From the NCBI RefSeq assembly GCF_001905845.1, contig NZ_LIVZ01000011.1, positions 1-64,000 of the forward strand: a stretch of DNA of 64,000 nucleotides. The letters are read 5' to 3'. This document shows positions 1 to 8,240 of this stretch, in pieces. The notes under the pieces are model-generated. The model was given only the letters and a program-made list of their open reading frames with translations. It made no database searches and was not told where the DNA came from. Position 1 is the stretch's first letter. The number at the start of each line of letters is the position of its first letter. The position numbers and the translations under genes are program-made. The stretch comes from Streptomyces sp. TSRI0107 (lineage in GTDB: Bacteria > Actinomycetota > Actinomycetes > Streptomycetales > Streptomycetaceae).

Positions 1-57
1 ACAGCGCCGATGGTACTGCAGGGGGGACCCTGTGGGAGAGTAGGACGCCGCCGAACT
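1..57 (+). rRNA. rrf: 5S ribosomal RNA, 3' part
   Basis: This is the 3' half of a 5S rRNA cut by the left edge of the window. The stretch reading GATGGTACTGCAGGGGGGAC, followed by the GTGGGAGAGTAGGACGCC element, is the conserved loop and helix region of actinobacterial 5S rRNA. A strong intrinsic terminator follows within 10 bases, as expected at the end of an rrn operon. The 16S and 23S genes should lie to the left, outside the window. The exact 3' end is estimated. Confidence 0.93.
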
Positions 58-65
58 CCCTTTAG

Positions 66-109
66 AGCTCTGGCTCTTGGGCAGACAGCCCAAGAGCCAG
101 AGCTTTTTT
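66..109 (+). terminator. rrn operon intrinsic terminator
   Basis: A 17-bp perfect stem (66-82 with 88-104) closes a 5-base loop and is followed by a run of six T residues (104-109). This is a classical Rho-independent terminator directly after the 5S gene. A strong U-tract is uncommon in such GC-rich DNA. Confidence 0.95.
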
Positions 110-166
110 GCGTTGAGGTAAGGTCGGGGGGCATCGTTGGCACGTTTTCCCACAGGAGGCCCCCGG

Positions 167-772
167 GTGGAGGTCCAGGAGACCCGAGTTCAGACAGATC
201 GGGTCCTCACCATCCCGAACATCCTCAGCATGGCGCGACTCGTCGGCGTGCCCCTCTTCCTGTGGCTCATCCTCAGGCCGGAGTTCGGCGGTCCGAAGAG
301 CGATGGCTGGGCGCTGCTGGTACTGGCCCTGAGCGGCGTCAGCGACTATCTGGACGGCAAGCTGGCGCGGCGCTGGAACCAGATCAGCAACCTTGGCCGG
401 CTGCTCGATCCCGCGGCTGACCGGCTGTACATTCTCTCGACCCTGGTCGGGCTCACCTGGCGCGAGATTCTGCCGATCTGGTTGACCGCTGTACTGCTGG
501 CGCGAGAGCTGGTTCTGCTGGTGATGGTGGGCATCCTCCGGCGGCACGGCTATCCGCCGCCGCAGGTGAACTTCCTCGGCAAGGCCGCCACCTTCAACCT
601 GATGTACGCCTTCCCGCTGCTGTTGCTCAGTGACGGGACTGGCTGGCTCTCGTCACTCGCTGCCATTTTCGGATGGGCGTTCGCCGGATGGGGTACAACG
701 CTGTACTGGTGGGCAGGAGTCCTCTACGTGGTACAAGTCCGCCGTCTCGTTCGGGCGGACATGGCCGATTGA
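167..772 (+). CDS. CDP-alcohol phosphatidyltransferase family membrane protein (PgsA-like)
   Basis: The 201-residue protein is predicted to transfer a phosphatidyl group from CDP-diacylglycerol to an alcohol acceptor at the membrane. The family signature D-x2-DG-x2-AR-x8-G-x3-D-x3-D is complete, running from SDYLDGKLARR to GRLLDPAADR, so the metal-binding aspartates are present. Several hydrophobic segments surround it. The GTG start at 167 is chosen because AGGAGG (154-159) lies 7 bases upstream; an in-frame TTG at 137 has no ribosome site. The acceptor cannot be read from sequence. The mycobacterial counterpart at the same place in a syntenic cluster is called pgsA2. It lies immediately after the rrn terminator and probably starts the transcript leading to the sugar nucleotidyltransferase. 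Confidence 0.9.
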   Translation: MEVQETRVQTDRVLTIPNILSMARLVGVPLFLWLILRPEFGGPKSDGWALLVLALSGVSDYLDGKLARRWNQISNLGRLLDPAADRLYILSTLVGLTWREILPIWLTAVLLARELVLLVMVGILRRHGYPPPQVNFLGKAATFNLMYAFPLLLLSDGTGWLSSLAAIFGWAFAGWGTTLYWWAGVLYVVQVRRLVRADMAD

Positions 773-888
773 GCTCGCCGAATGGTGCGGTCGCAACGGC
801 GCGATGGCCCGCAGCGGAAAAGTGCGCGACAATTTCGGACGGGTGAAGTCGGCTAGACCGTCGTCTCTTCGAGGAGGACGCTTCCGAC

Positions 889-3384
889 ATGAAGGCCGTC
901 GTGATGGCCGGTGGCGAGGGCACACGCCTTCGTCCCATGACCTCAAGCATGCCCAAGCCGCTCCTGCCGGTGGCCAACCGGCCGATCATGGAGCACGTTC
1001 TGAGGCTGCTCAAAAGGCATGGGCTCAACGAGACCGTCGTAACTGTGCAGTTCCTTGCCTCGCTGGTCAAGAACTACTTCGGTGACGGCGAAGAGCTCGG
1101 AATGGAGCTCACCTATGCCAACGAGGAGAAGCCACTCGGTACCGCGGGAAGCGTGAAGAACGCTGAGGAGGCGCTGAAGGACGACACGTTCCTCGTCATC
1201 TCCGGTGACGCGCTGACCGACTTCGACCTCACCGATCTGATCAACTTCCACAAGGAAAAGGGCGCGCTGGTCACGGTCTGTCTGACGCGTGTGCCCAATC
1301 CTCTGGAATTCGGCATCACCATCGTCGATGAAGAGGGCAAGGTCGAGCGGTTCCTCGAGAAGCCGACCTGGGGGCAGGTCTTCTCGGACACCGTGAACAC
1401 CGGCATTTACGTCATGGAGCCCGAGGTCTTCAACTACGTGGAGGCCGACGTTCCCGTCGACTGGTCGGGCGATGTCTTCCCGCAGTTGATGAAGGAGGGC
1501 AAGCCGATCTACGGCTATGTCGCCGAGGGCTACTGGGAGGACGTCGGCACGCACGAGAGCTATGTGAAGGCCCAGGCCGATGTCCTGGAGCGGAAGGTCG
1601 ACGTCGAGATCGACGGCTTCGAGATCTCTCCGGGTGTGTGGGTGGCGGAAGGTGCCGAGGTGCATCCCGACGCCGTACTGCGAGGTCCGCTCTACATCGG
1701 CGACTACGCCAAGGTGGAGGCCGGCGCGGAAATCCGCGAGGACACCGTCGTGGGCTCGAACGTGGTCGTCAAGAGCGGGGCGTTCCTGCACAAGGCCGTG
1801 GTGCACGACAACGTGTATGTCGGGCAGCACAGCAATCTGCGGGGATGCGTGGTCGGGAAGAACACCGACATCATGCGTGCCGCGCGTATCGAGGACGGCG
1901 CGGTCATCGGCGACGAATGCCTGGTCGGTGAAGAATCGATCGTGCAGGGCAACGTGCGGGTGTACCCGTTCAAGACGATCGAGGCCGGTGCGTTCGTCAA
2001 CACCTCGGTCATCTGGGAATCCCGGGGCCAGGCGCATCTCTTCGGGGCCAGGGGCGTCTCCGGCATTCTGAACGTCGAGATCACCCCGGAGCTCGCGGTC
2101 CGGCTGGCCGGCGCCTACGCGACCACCCTGAAGAAGGGCTCGACGGTCACCACGGCCCGCGACCACTCCCGGGGTGCTCGCGCGCTGAAGCGGGCGGTCA
2201 TCTCCGCGCTGCAGGCGAGCGCCATCGACGTACGGGACCTGGAGAACGTACCGCTCCCGGTGGCGCGGCAGCAGACGGCGCGGGGCAGTGCCGGCGGCAT
2301 CATGATCCGGACCACGCCCGGCGTGCCGGACTCCGTGGACATCATGTTCTTCGACAGCCAGGGCGCGGATCTGTCCCAGGCGAGCCAGCGGAAGCTGGAC
2401 CGGGTGTTCGCGCGGCAGGAGTACCGGCGGGCGTTCCCCGGAGAGATCGGGGACCTGCATTTCCCGGCGAGCGTGTTCGACTCGTACACGGGCTCGCTGC
2501 TGCGGAACGTCGACACGACGGGGATCACGGAGTCCGGGCTCAAGGTCGTCGTCGACGCGTCCAACGGCAGTGCGGGGTTGGTGCTGCCGAGCCTGCTGGG
2601 CAAGCTCGGCGTGGATTCGCTGACGATCAACCCCGGTCTGGACGAGTCCCGGCCGACGGAGTCGGAGGAGGCCCGACGCCGGGGCCTGGTGCGGCTCGGC
2701 GAGATCGTCGCGTCCGCGCGGGCGGCGTTCGGTGTGCGGTTCGACCCTGTCGGCGAGCGGCTGTCGCTGGTCGACGAGAAGGGCCGGATCGTCGAGGACG
2801 ACCGGGCGCTGCTGGTGATGCTCGACCTGGTGGCCGCGGAGCGGCGCAGTGGGCGTGTGGCCCTGCCCGTGACCACCACGAGGATCGCCGAGCAGGTGGC
2901 GGCCTACCACGGGACCCAGGTCGAGTGGACGACCACCTCGCCCGACGATCTGACGCGGGTCGGGGCCGAGGAGTCGACGATCTTCGGTGGTGACGGCAAG
3001 GGCGGCTTCATCGTTCCGGAGTTCAGCAGTGTCTTCGACGGCACGGCGGCCTTCGTACGGCTGATCGGGCTGGTGGCGCGGACACAGCTCACGCTCAGCC
3101 AGATCGACGCGCGGATTCCGCGGGCGCACGTCCTCAAGCGGGATCTGGCGACTCCGTGGGCCGTCAAGGGTCTGGTCATGCGGCGGGTGGTCGAGGCGGC
3201 CGGAGAGCGCTTCGTGGACACCACGGACGGTGTCCGCGTGGTGGAGGCCGACGGTCGTTGGGTGATGGTCCTGCCCGACCCTGCGGAGGCGGTCACCCAT
3301 CTGTGGGCGGAGGGCCCGGACGACGCGTCCGCGCAGGCCCTGCTCGACGAGTGGTCGGCGGTCGTGGACAGCGCCGGACGGTAA
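889..3384 (+). CDS. GDP-mannose pyrophosphorylase fused to a degenerate phosphomannomutase domain
   Basis: The 831-residue protein has three parts. Residues 1-232 are a nucleotidyltransferase with the signature GGEGTRLRPMTSSMPKPLLP, expected to make GDP-mannose (or another NDP-sugar) from sugar-1-phosphate and NTP in the cytoplasm. Residues about 250-370 are a left-handed beta helix of hexapeptide type. Residues about 380-831 have the phosphomannomutase fold, but the usual catalytic TASHNP loop reads RTTPGV (474-479) and the metal loop DGDADR reads DPVGER (619-624), so this half is probably inactive and structural or regulatory. The ATG at 889 is preceded by GAGGAGG (871-877). As I recall, the S. 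coelicolor homologue (SCO1388) is assigned GDP-mannose pyrophosphorylase activity. Specificity here is inferred. Confidence 0.88.
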   Translation: MKAVVMAGGEGTRLRPMTSSMPKPLLPVANRPIMEHVLRLLKRHGLNETVVTVQFLASLVKNYFGDGEELGMELTYANEEKPLGTAGSVKNAEEALKDDTFLVISGDALTDFDLTDLINFHKEKGALVTVCLTRVPNPLEFGITIVDEEGKVERFLEKPTWGQVFSDTVNTGIYVMEPEVFNYVEADVPVDWSGDVFPQLMKEGKPIYGYVAEGYWEDVGTHESYVKAQADVLERKVDVEIDGFEISPGVWVAEGAEVHPDAVLRGPLYIGDYAKVEAGAEIREDTVVGSNVVVKSGAFLHKAVVHDNVYVGQHSNLRGCVVGKNTDIMRAARIEDGAVIGDECLVGEESIVQGNVRVYPFKTIEAGAFVNTSVIWESRGQAHLFGARGVSGILNVEITPELAVRLAGAYATTLKKGSTVTTARDHSRGARALKRAVISALQASAIDVRDLENVPLPVARQQTARGSAGGIMIRTTPGVPDSVDIMFFDSQGADLSQASQRKLDRVFARQEYRRAFPGEIGDLHFPASVFDSYTGSLLRNVDTTGITESGLKVVVDASNGSAGLVLPSLLGKLGVDSLTINPGLDESRPTESEEARRRGLVRLGEIVASARAAFGVRFDPVGERLSLVDEKGRIVEDDRALLVMLDLVAAERRSGRVALPVTTTRIAEQVAAYHGTQVEWTTTSPDDLTRVGAEESTIFGGDGKGGFIVPEFSSVFDGTAAFVRLIGLVARTQLTLSQIDARIPRAHVLKRDLATPWAVKGLVMRRVVEAAGERFVDTTDGVRVVEADGRWVMVLPDPAEAVTHLWAEGPDDASAQALLDEWSAVVDSAGR

Positions 3385-3401
3385 AGAACCCTCCACGCGC
3401 G

Positions 3402-3442
3402 CGTGCCGGACATGTGCCTTCCAAGGGGGCCTGTCCGGCACG
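3402..3442 (+). terminator. Inverted repeat, possible terminator
   Basis: An 11-bp perfect inverted repeat (3402-3412 with 3432-3442) with a 19-base loop lies between the nucleotidyltransferase stop and the next gene. There is no T tract. It could end the upstream transcript or act as an operator. The large loop makes terminator function uncertain. Confidence 0.4.
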
Positions 3443-3492
3443 TCGGTGGGGCCATTCGGAGGTACTGGGCGCGACATGCGACGATGTGCGGC

Positions 3493-4413
3493 ATGCCGCA
3501 GCCGCCCCCCGTTCGGAGCACATCGACGCGACCGCCCGCGCGTCCGGACGCGTCCATGTCGCTGCTCAACAACGTCATGGACCACAGCCTCGACGACGGG
3601 TACGCCGAGGCGGCGGAGCGGAAGAAGGCCGTCGGGGCCGCCGGCATGCCGAAGACGCTCCGGGCCCGGCTGGGGCTGGCCGTCGGTCTGGTGCTGGCCG
3701 CCCTGGTCGTCACCGTCGGCGCCGCGCAGGCGCGGGTGGCCGCTCCCGCTCTCGCCAAGGAGCGCGAGGAGCTGATCGACCGCATCGACCGGGAGACCGA
3801 GGCCGCCGACGCGCTGGAGAACGATGTCGACGAGCTGCGCAACGAGGTCGGCGCACGGCAGCGCGAGGCCCTCAAGCACACCGGCGAGGGCGAGCGCACG
3901 GAGCTGATGGGCATCCTGTCGGGCGCCACCGCGGTGCACGGGCCCGGGGTGAAGCTGGTCGTCAACGACGCCAAGGAAGCCGGCGTGGGCGGCGACGCCG
4001 ACCCGCGCGGGACCTCCGGTTTCTCCGACACGGGACGGGTGCGCGACCGCGACATGCAGCGCGTGGTCAACGGGCTGTGGGAATCGGGCGCCGAAGCCGT
4101 CTCGATCAACGGGCAGCGGCTGACCGCGCTGTCGGCGATCAGGGCCGCGGGTGACGCCATACTGGTCGACAACCGGCCACTGGTGCCGCCGTACACGGTG
4201 CTCGCGGTGGGGGACGGGGAAACGCTGAGCAGGCGGTTCCAGAACAGCGCGGACGGGCTGTACCTGCATGCGCTGCAGGAGAACTTCGGCATCCGGACCG
4301 GGATCTCCGCGGAGGACGATCTCCGGCTTCCGGCCGCGCCGAGTGTGACCGTGCGCACCGCACAGCCGAGATCCGAGTCAGCACAGCCGAGAACTGAGAA
4401 AGGCACATCGTGA
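3493..4413 (+). CDS. DUF881 family membrane-anchored coiled-coil protein (first copy)
   Basis: The 306-residue protein has a cytoplasmic N-terminus with the conserved stretch SMSLLNNVMDHSLDDGY, one transmembrane helix at about residues 59-78, a charged coiled coil at about 88-128 and a C-terminal extracytoplasmic DUF881 domain. The family has no established activity; it occurs next to small basic proteins in cell-division and envelope regions. The ATG at 3493 is preferred because homologous N-termini begin near MPQPPPV; in-frame starts further upstream (3403, 3484) exist and no ribosome site is decisive. The stop overlaps the start of the next gene by 4 bases (GTGA), indicating translational coupling with the Sbp gene. 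Confidence 0.85.
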   Translation: MPQPPPVRSTSTRPPARPDASMSLLNNVMDHSLDDGYAEAAERKKAVGAAGMPKTLRARLGLAVGLVLAALVVTVGAAQARVAAPALAKEREELIDRIDRETEAADALENDVDELRNEVGARQREALKHTGEGERTELMGILSGATAVHGPGVKLVVNDAKEAGVGGDADPRGTSGFSDTGRVRDRDMQRVVNGLWESGAEAVSINGQRLTALSAIRAAGDAILVDNRPLVPPYTVLAVGDGETLSRRFQNSADGLYLHALQENFGIRTGISAEDDLRLPAAPSVTVRTAQPRSESAQPRTEKGTS

Positions 4414-4742
4414 TCGCCGTACTGGGCCTCGTCGTGGGAGTCGTGGCCGGCCTGTTGGTCCGGCCCGAGGTTCCGGCGGTCGTCGAGCCTTATCTGCCGA
4501 TCGCCGTCGTCGCGGCGCTGGACGCCGTCTTCGGTGGTCTTCGGGCCATGCTCGACGGCATCTTCGACGACAAGGTCTTCGTGGTGTCGTTCCTGTCGAA
4601 CGTGGTCGTCGCCGCGCTGATCGTGTTCCTGGGCGACAAGTTGGGCGTGGGGGCCCAGCTGTCCACGGGAGTCGTGGTCGTCCTCGGCATCCGGATCTTC
4701 TCCAACGCCGCGGCGATCCGCCGGCACGTGTTCCGGGCGTGA
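4410..4742 (+). CDS. Small basic protein family (DUF1290) membrane protein
   Basis: This 110-residue, mostly hydrophobic protein matches the Sbp/DUF1290 family, with the conserved motif PYLPIAVVAALDAVFGGLRA, three or four membrane segments and a C-terminal basic tail. No biochemical role is established. In Firmicutes the gene sits near division genes, and in actinobacteria it is flanked by two DUF881 genes as here. It starts with GTG inside the stop of the preceding gene and ends at the start region of the following one, so the three proteins are probably made together and may form a membrane complex. That complex is an inference. Confidence 0.9.
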   Translation: MIAVLGLVVGVVAGLLVRPEVPAVVEPYLPIAVVAALDAVFGGLRAMLDGIFDDKVFVVSFLSNVVVAALIVFLGDKLGVGAQLSTGVVVVLGIRIFSNAAAIRRHVFRA

Positions 4743-4747
4743 GGCCG

Positions 4748-5581
4748 ATGAGCACCCAGGACGAGACCGGCGAGAACAGGCTGCGCAAGGAGCTGCCCGA
4801 GGAGGTGCCGGCGATTCCAGCGCCGGCGCCGGAGCCCGAGGAGCCCGCCGAGCCCGCGCTGACCGGTCGGCAGCGGCTGGTGCAGGGGCTGTGGCCGCCG
4901 CGCGTCACGCGAGCCCAACTCATCGTGGCGGTGCTGCTGTTCGGCCTCGGCTTCGGGCTGGCCGTGCAGGTCGCGTCGAACAGCGACGGGGACAGCGCGC
5001 TGCGCGGAGCCCGGCAGGAGGATCTGGTCCGCATCCTCGATGAACTCGACGACCGCACACAGCGTCTTGAAGACGAGAAGCAGGATCTCGAGACGCAGCG
5101 GGACGAGCTGGAGAACAGCTCGAACCAGGCTGAGGAGGCCCGTCGGCAGACGATCGAGAAGGAGAGACAACTCGGTGTCCTCGCGGGCACGGTGGCCGCG
5201 GAGGGCACCGGCATCACGATGACCATCGAGGCCCCGAAGGGAACGGTCGAGGCGGACATGCTGCTCGACGCGATCCAGGAGCTGCGCGCCGCGGGCGCGG
5301 AGGCGATCCAGGTGAACGGCGTGCGGGTGGTCGCGAGCACGTTCCTGACGGATTCCGGCGAAAGCGTGGCCGTCGACGGGAACAAGATCAACGCGCCCTA
5401 TCGTTTCAAGGTCATCGGCAAGCCGCAGGACCTCGAACCGGCGCTCAACATCCCTGGAGGCGTGGTGCAGACGCTTGAGAAGGAGCAGGCCACCGTGACC
5501 GTCGAGCGGTCGGACAAGATCGTCGTGGACGCCTTGCGAGCTGCGAAGCGACCTGACTACGCTCGGTCGTCCTCCCAGTGA
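4748..5581 (+). CDS. DUF881 family membrane-anchored coiled-coil protein (second copy)
   Basis: This 277-residue paralogue of the protein two genes upstream has a Pro/Glu-rich cytoplasmic segment (residues about 18-38), one transmembrane helix (about 56-75), a long coiled coil (about 88-143, rich in Glu, Arg and Gln) and a DUF881 domain ending near residue 265. The ATG at 4748 is used. A GTG at 4739 would overlap the Sbp stop by 4 bases and is equally possible (280 residues). Function is unknown. The coiled coils of the two DUF881 proteins could pair with each other, which is inferred only from shape and operon position. Confidence 0.85.
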   Translation: MSTQDETGENRLRKELPEEVPAIPAPAPEPEEPAEPALTGRQRLVQGLWPPRVTRAQLIVAVLLFGLGFGLAVQVASNSDGDSALRGARQEDLVRILDELDDRTQRLEDEKQDLETQRDELENSSNQAEEARRQTIEKERQLGVLAGTVAAEGTGITMTIEAPKGTVEADMLLDAIQELRAAGAEAIQVNGVRVVASTFLTDSGESVAVDGNKINAPYRFKVIGKPQDLEPALNIPGGVVQTLEKEQATVTVERSDKIVVDALRAAKRPDYARSSSQ

Positions 5582-5771
5582 ACCGGCGGTGCATGGGGGA
5601 CGTCCGGCGGGGGCATGAGCTTGCGGGGGGTCGCCGCACCGATTGGGTGGTGCGTGGTGGAAACTGTCTGGTGGACACGGACGTTGTGAAGATGTCCGGC
5701 TCGGCCAGTGTGTGCAATCAGGGTTCGTCCTGCCCCACGGGCGGGTCTGTTTCGGTCAAGGGGAATCGCCC

Positions 5772-6605
5772 GTGAAGTTGTTTGCGAAGTTGTTCGGCAA
5801 GAGCGCGCGAGAGGGTAGCGACAACAACGCCACCGCTCGTCATCGCGCACAGCCTGACGCGGAGGGCCAGCGCCCGCTGTTCCGGGACCAGGTGGCTGGT
5901 CCGGGCGGTGACATTTCGGGAGGTCAGGGCGCGCCGTCTGTTGACCCTGCCCAGTCCGGCGGCATAGGTTTCGGGCAACCGTCAACCTCAAGTACGGGTG
6001 GAGGGTTCTCCTCTGGTCCGTACGCGTCCAATGCGCCGGCGGGGCAGCCGCGGCAGGAGGATCCGTCGATGTCGGTCCTGGTGTGTACGAGGTGCGGTAA
6101 CCGCAACGCGGAGAGCAGCCGCTTCTGTTCCAACTGCGGTGCGCCGCTGCGGGCGGGTGCGGCGGCGGAGCGTCCGTCGGAGACGACCTCCACGATCTCC
6201 ATCAGCGGTCTGGAGGCCTACGACGCCGAGGCCACCGGCCAGACGCCGATGCCCACGCTCTCCCCGGAGGCGCAGGCCGCCGTCGACGCGCTGCCGCTGG
6301 GCTCCGCGCTGCTGGTGGTGCGCCGCGGTCCGAACTCGGGCAGCCGCTTCCTGCTGGACGGCGACCTGACCACGGCCGGGCGTCATCCGCAGAGCGACAT
6401 CTTCCTGGACGACGTGACGGTCTCCCGGCGGCATGTGGAGTTCCGGCGCAGCCCGGACGGCTCGTTCACGGTGGCGGACGTGGGCAGCCTCAACGGCACC
6501 TACGTCAACCGTGAGCGGATCGACCAGGTCGCTCTGGCGAACGGCGACGAGGTACAGATCGGCAAGTACCGACTGGTCTTCTACGCCAGCCGGCAGGGCA
6601 TCTGA
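5772..6605 (+). CDS. garA: GarA/OdhI-type FHA-domain protein with N-terminal zinc ribbon
   Basis: The 277-residue protein has a low-complexity Gly/Ser-rich N-terminus (1-99), a zinc-ribbon with paired cysteines (C105, C108, C119, C122), the threonine motif ETTST (137-141) and a C-terminal FHA domain (about 178-272) with GRHPQSDI, SRRH and NGTYVN phosphothreonine-binding residues. In mycobacteria and corynebacteria, GarA/OdhI is phosphorylated at an ETTS motif by PknB/PknG-type kinases and controls 2-oxoglutarate dehydrogenase and glutamate metabolism. The same role is likely here. The GTG at 5772 follows AAGGGGA (5758-5764). Mycobacterial GarA is about 160 residues, so the zinc ribbon and linker are extra. 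The 190-bp gap upstream holds no gene. Confidence 0.87.
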   Translation: MKLFAKLFGKSAREGSDNNATARHRAQPDAEGQRPLFRDQVAGPGGDISGGQGAPSVDPAQSGGIGFGQPSTSSTGGGFSSGPYASNAPAGQPRQEDPSMSVLVCTRCGNRNAESSRFCSNCGAPLRAGAAAERPSETTSTISISGLEAYDAEATGQTPMPTLSPEAQAAVDALPLGSALLVVRRGPNSGSRFLLDGDLTTAGRHPQSDIFLDDVTVSRRHVEFRRSPDGSFTVADVGSLNGTYVNRERIDQVALANGDEVQIGKYRLVFYASRQGI

Positions 6606-6648
6606 CCCTCCCCCAGACGCAGTCCGGGGGAAACCCCAGGGAAGGTCC

Positions 6649-7386
6649 ATGCTTCAAACACCGAGCGGCGGTGCCGGGCACGGTACCGCCGCCGCGGACA
6701 GTGGGCTGATGAGCATCGGCATGGTGCTGAACCTGCTGCGCGAGGAGTTCCCCGAAGTCACCATCTCCAAGATCCGTTTCCTGGAGTCGGAGGGACTGAT
6801 CGAGCCGCAGCGGACCCCCTCGGGGTATCGCAAGTTCAGCGCCGGTGACGTCGAGCGTCTCGGTCACGTCCTGAGGATGCAGCGGGACCACTATCTGCCG
6901 CTCAAAGTGATCCGTGAACACCTCGACGCGCTGGAGCGGGGCGAGGACGTACGCCTTCCCGTGCTCGGCCGGCAACGTGACGGCGAGGCCGTCCTGGAGC
7001 CGGCCGAGGGGCCCACGGCGGCCCGGATCGGGCGGGCCGAGCTGCTGGCCGCCGCCGGGATCGACGAGCTCCAGCTGGCCGAGTGGGAGTCGTACGGGCT
7101 GGTCACGGCGCTGTCGGACGGGGTGTACGACGCGGAGACCGTCACCGTCGCGACGCTGGTCGCGGAGCTGGGGCGGTTCGGGATCGAGCCGCGTCATCTG
7201 CGTTCGATGAAGGCCGCGGCCGACCGAGAGGCCGGGCTGGTGGACCAGGTGGTGGCCCCGCTGAGGCGCCACCGCAACCCGCAGACCAGGGCGCACGCGG
7301 AAGCGCGGGCCAAGGAACTGGCCGGTCTCGCGGTGAGGCTGCACTCGGCGCTGGTGCAGACCGCGCTCGGGGTGCGCCTGCCCTGA
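6649..7386 (+). CDS. ftsR: FtsR-type MerR family transcriptional regulator
   Basis: The 245-residue cytoplasmic regulator has a winged MerR helix-turn-helix near its N-terminus (VTISKIRFLESEGLIEPQR then PSGYRKF) and an alpha-helical C-terminal effector region without cysteines of the metal-sensing type. It matches Rv1828, whose corynebacterial homologue FtsR activates ftsZ. Location directly after the GarA-like gene, as in mycobacteria, supports orthology. ATG at 6649 follows an AGGGAAGG site. The 44-bp gap to the FHA gene suggests cotranscription. Target genes in this organism cannot be read from the window. Confidence 0.87.
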   Translation: MLQTPSGGAGHGTAAADSGLMSIGMVLNLLREEFPEVTISKIRFLESEGLIEPQRTPSGYRKFSAGDVERLGHVLRMQRDHYLPLKVIREHLDALERGEDVRLPVLGRQRDGEAVLEPAEGPTAARIGRAELLAAAGIDELQLAEWESYGLVTALSDGVYDAETVTVATLVAELGRFGIEPRHLRSMKAAADREAGLVDQVVAPLRRHRNPQTRAHAEARAKELAGLAVRLHSALVQTALGVRLP

Positions 7387-7521
7387 GCTGGGACGCGCTG
7401 CCCGCGGGCCCCGCTCGGCCGGGGTGGCGAACGGTGTCCGAGGGGGCCGGGACGGCCGGGATCGGGCACCTGATGTCGGCCCGACTACCCAAACGTCCCG
7501 AGCACGGCCTAGGGTTGCTGT

Positions 7522-7995
7522 GTGAACGAGCTCGATGTCGTAGGTGTCCGGGTCGAGATGCCCTCCAACCAACCGATCGTGCTCCTGCGCGAAGTGGGAG
7601 GCGACCGTTACCTCCCCATCTGGATCGGGCCCGGGGAGGCGACGGCGATCGCCTTCGCCCAGCAGGGCATGGCCCCCGCACGACCGCTGACCCACGACCT
7701 GTTCAAGGACGTGCTGGAGGCCGTCGGCCAGGAGCTCACCGAAGTACGCATCACGGATCTGCGTGAAGGCGTCTTCTACGCGGAGCTGGTCTTCGCGAGC
7801 GGGGTCGAGGTGAGCGCCCGCCCGTCCGATGCCATAGCGCTGGCCCTGCGCACCGGAACGCCGATCTACGGCAGTGACGGGGTGCTGGACGACGCGGGTA
7901 TCGCCATTCCGGATGAGCAGGAGGACGAGGTCGAGAAGTTCCGGGAGTTCCTCGACCAGATCTCGCCCGAGGACTTCGGGACCAGCAGCCAGTGA
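7522..7995 (+). CDS. Bifunctional nuclease (DUF151/BFN) family protein
   Basis: The 157-residue protein has the full BFN domain (LPIWIGPGEATAIAFAQQG, then SARPSDAIALALR) and an acidic C-terminal tail. The family name comes from a plant protein with RNase and DNase activity. In actinobacteria it is conserved between two MerR regulators (Rv1829 in mycobacteria) with no firmly established role. The GTG at 7522 lies 6 bases after a TAGGGT -10-like element (7510-7515) and lacks an obvious ribosome site, so the message may be leaderless. The 135-bp gap from the previous gene fits an independent promoter. Confidence 0.88.
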   Translation: MNELDVVGVRVEMPSNQPIVLLREVGGDRYLPIWIGPGEATAIAFAQQGMAPARPLTHDLFKDVLEAVGQELTEVRITDLREGVFYAELVFASGVEVSARPSDAIALALRTGTPIYGSDGVLDDAGIAIPDEQEDEVEKFREFLDQISPEDFGTSSQ

Positions 7996-8154
7996 GTCGG
8001 GGCGGTCCGGCGGACCTCGGCCGGGCCGCGCCTGTCACAGGACGCCGTGGGCATTTGCCGGCGGCGAGTGAGAGCGTCCTGCGGCTTCCGCCGAGAGCAT
8101 TCGGCTAGCCTTTCCCCGCGGTGGGGCACGGGAAACCACTCTTAGGGTGATTAT

Positions 8155-8172
8155 CACTCGGCGTGCCGAGTG
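8155..8172. promoter_or_regulatory. Inverted repeat upstream of the MerR gene promoter
   Basis: The sequence CACTCGGCGTGCCGAGTG has 8-bp arms around a 2-base centre and ends 10 bp before the -35 box at 8182. Its place just ahead of the promoter suits a MerR-type activator site, perhaps for autoregulation. It could also be a weak terminator for the preceding gene. Confidence 0.4.
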
Positions 8173-8181
8173 TGGCGATCG

Positions 8182-8210
8182 TTGACGCACCCTTGGTGAC
8201 TGCCTACCGT
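8182..8210 (+). promoter_or_regulatory. Housekeeping-type promoter for the second MerR gene
   Basis: TTGACG (8182-8187), a 17-bp spacer and TACCGT (8205-8210) fit the Streptomyces HrdB consensus well. The predicted transcript would start near 8217. That rules out translation from the in-frame GTG at 8163 and supports the start at 8241. Confidence 0.65.
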
Positions 8211-8240
8211 CGAGAAGGCAGGTCAAGGACGGAGGTCGGC

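Noticed and set aside
943..4269. Long minus-strand open frame of 1108 codons opposite the nucleotidyltransferase and DUF881 genes
   Set aside because: It mirrors strongly supported plus-strand genes, has no family similarity and results from high GC codon bias.
8163..8240. Upstream GTG start at 8163 for the second MerR gene
   Set aside because: A consensus promoter (8182-8210) lies downstream of it, while 8241 has a good ribosome site.
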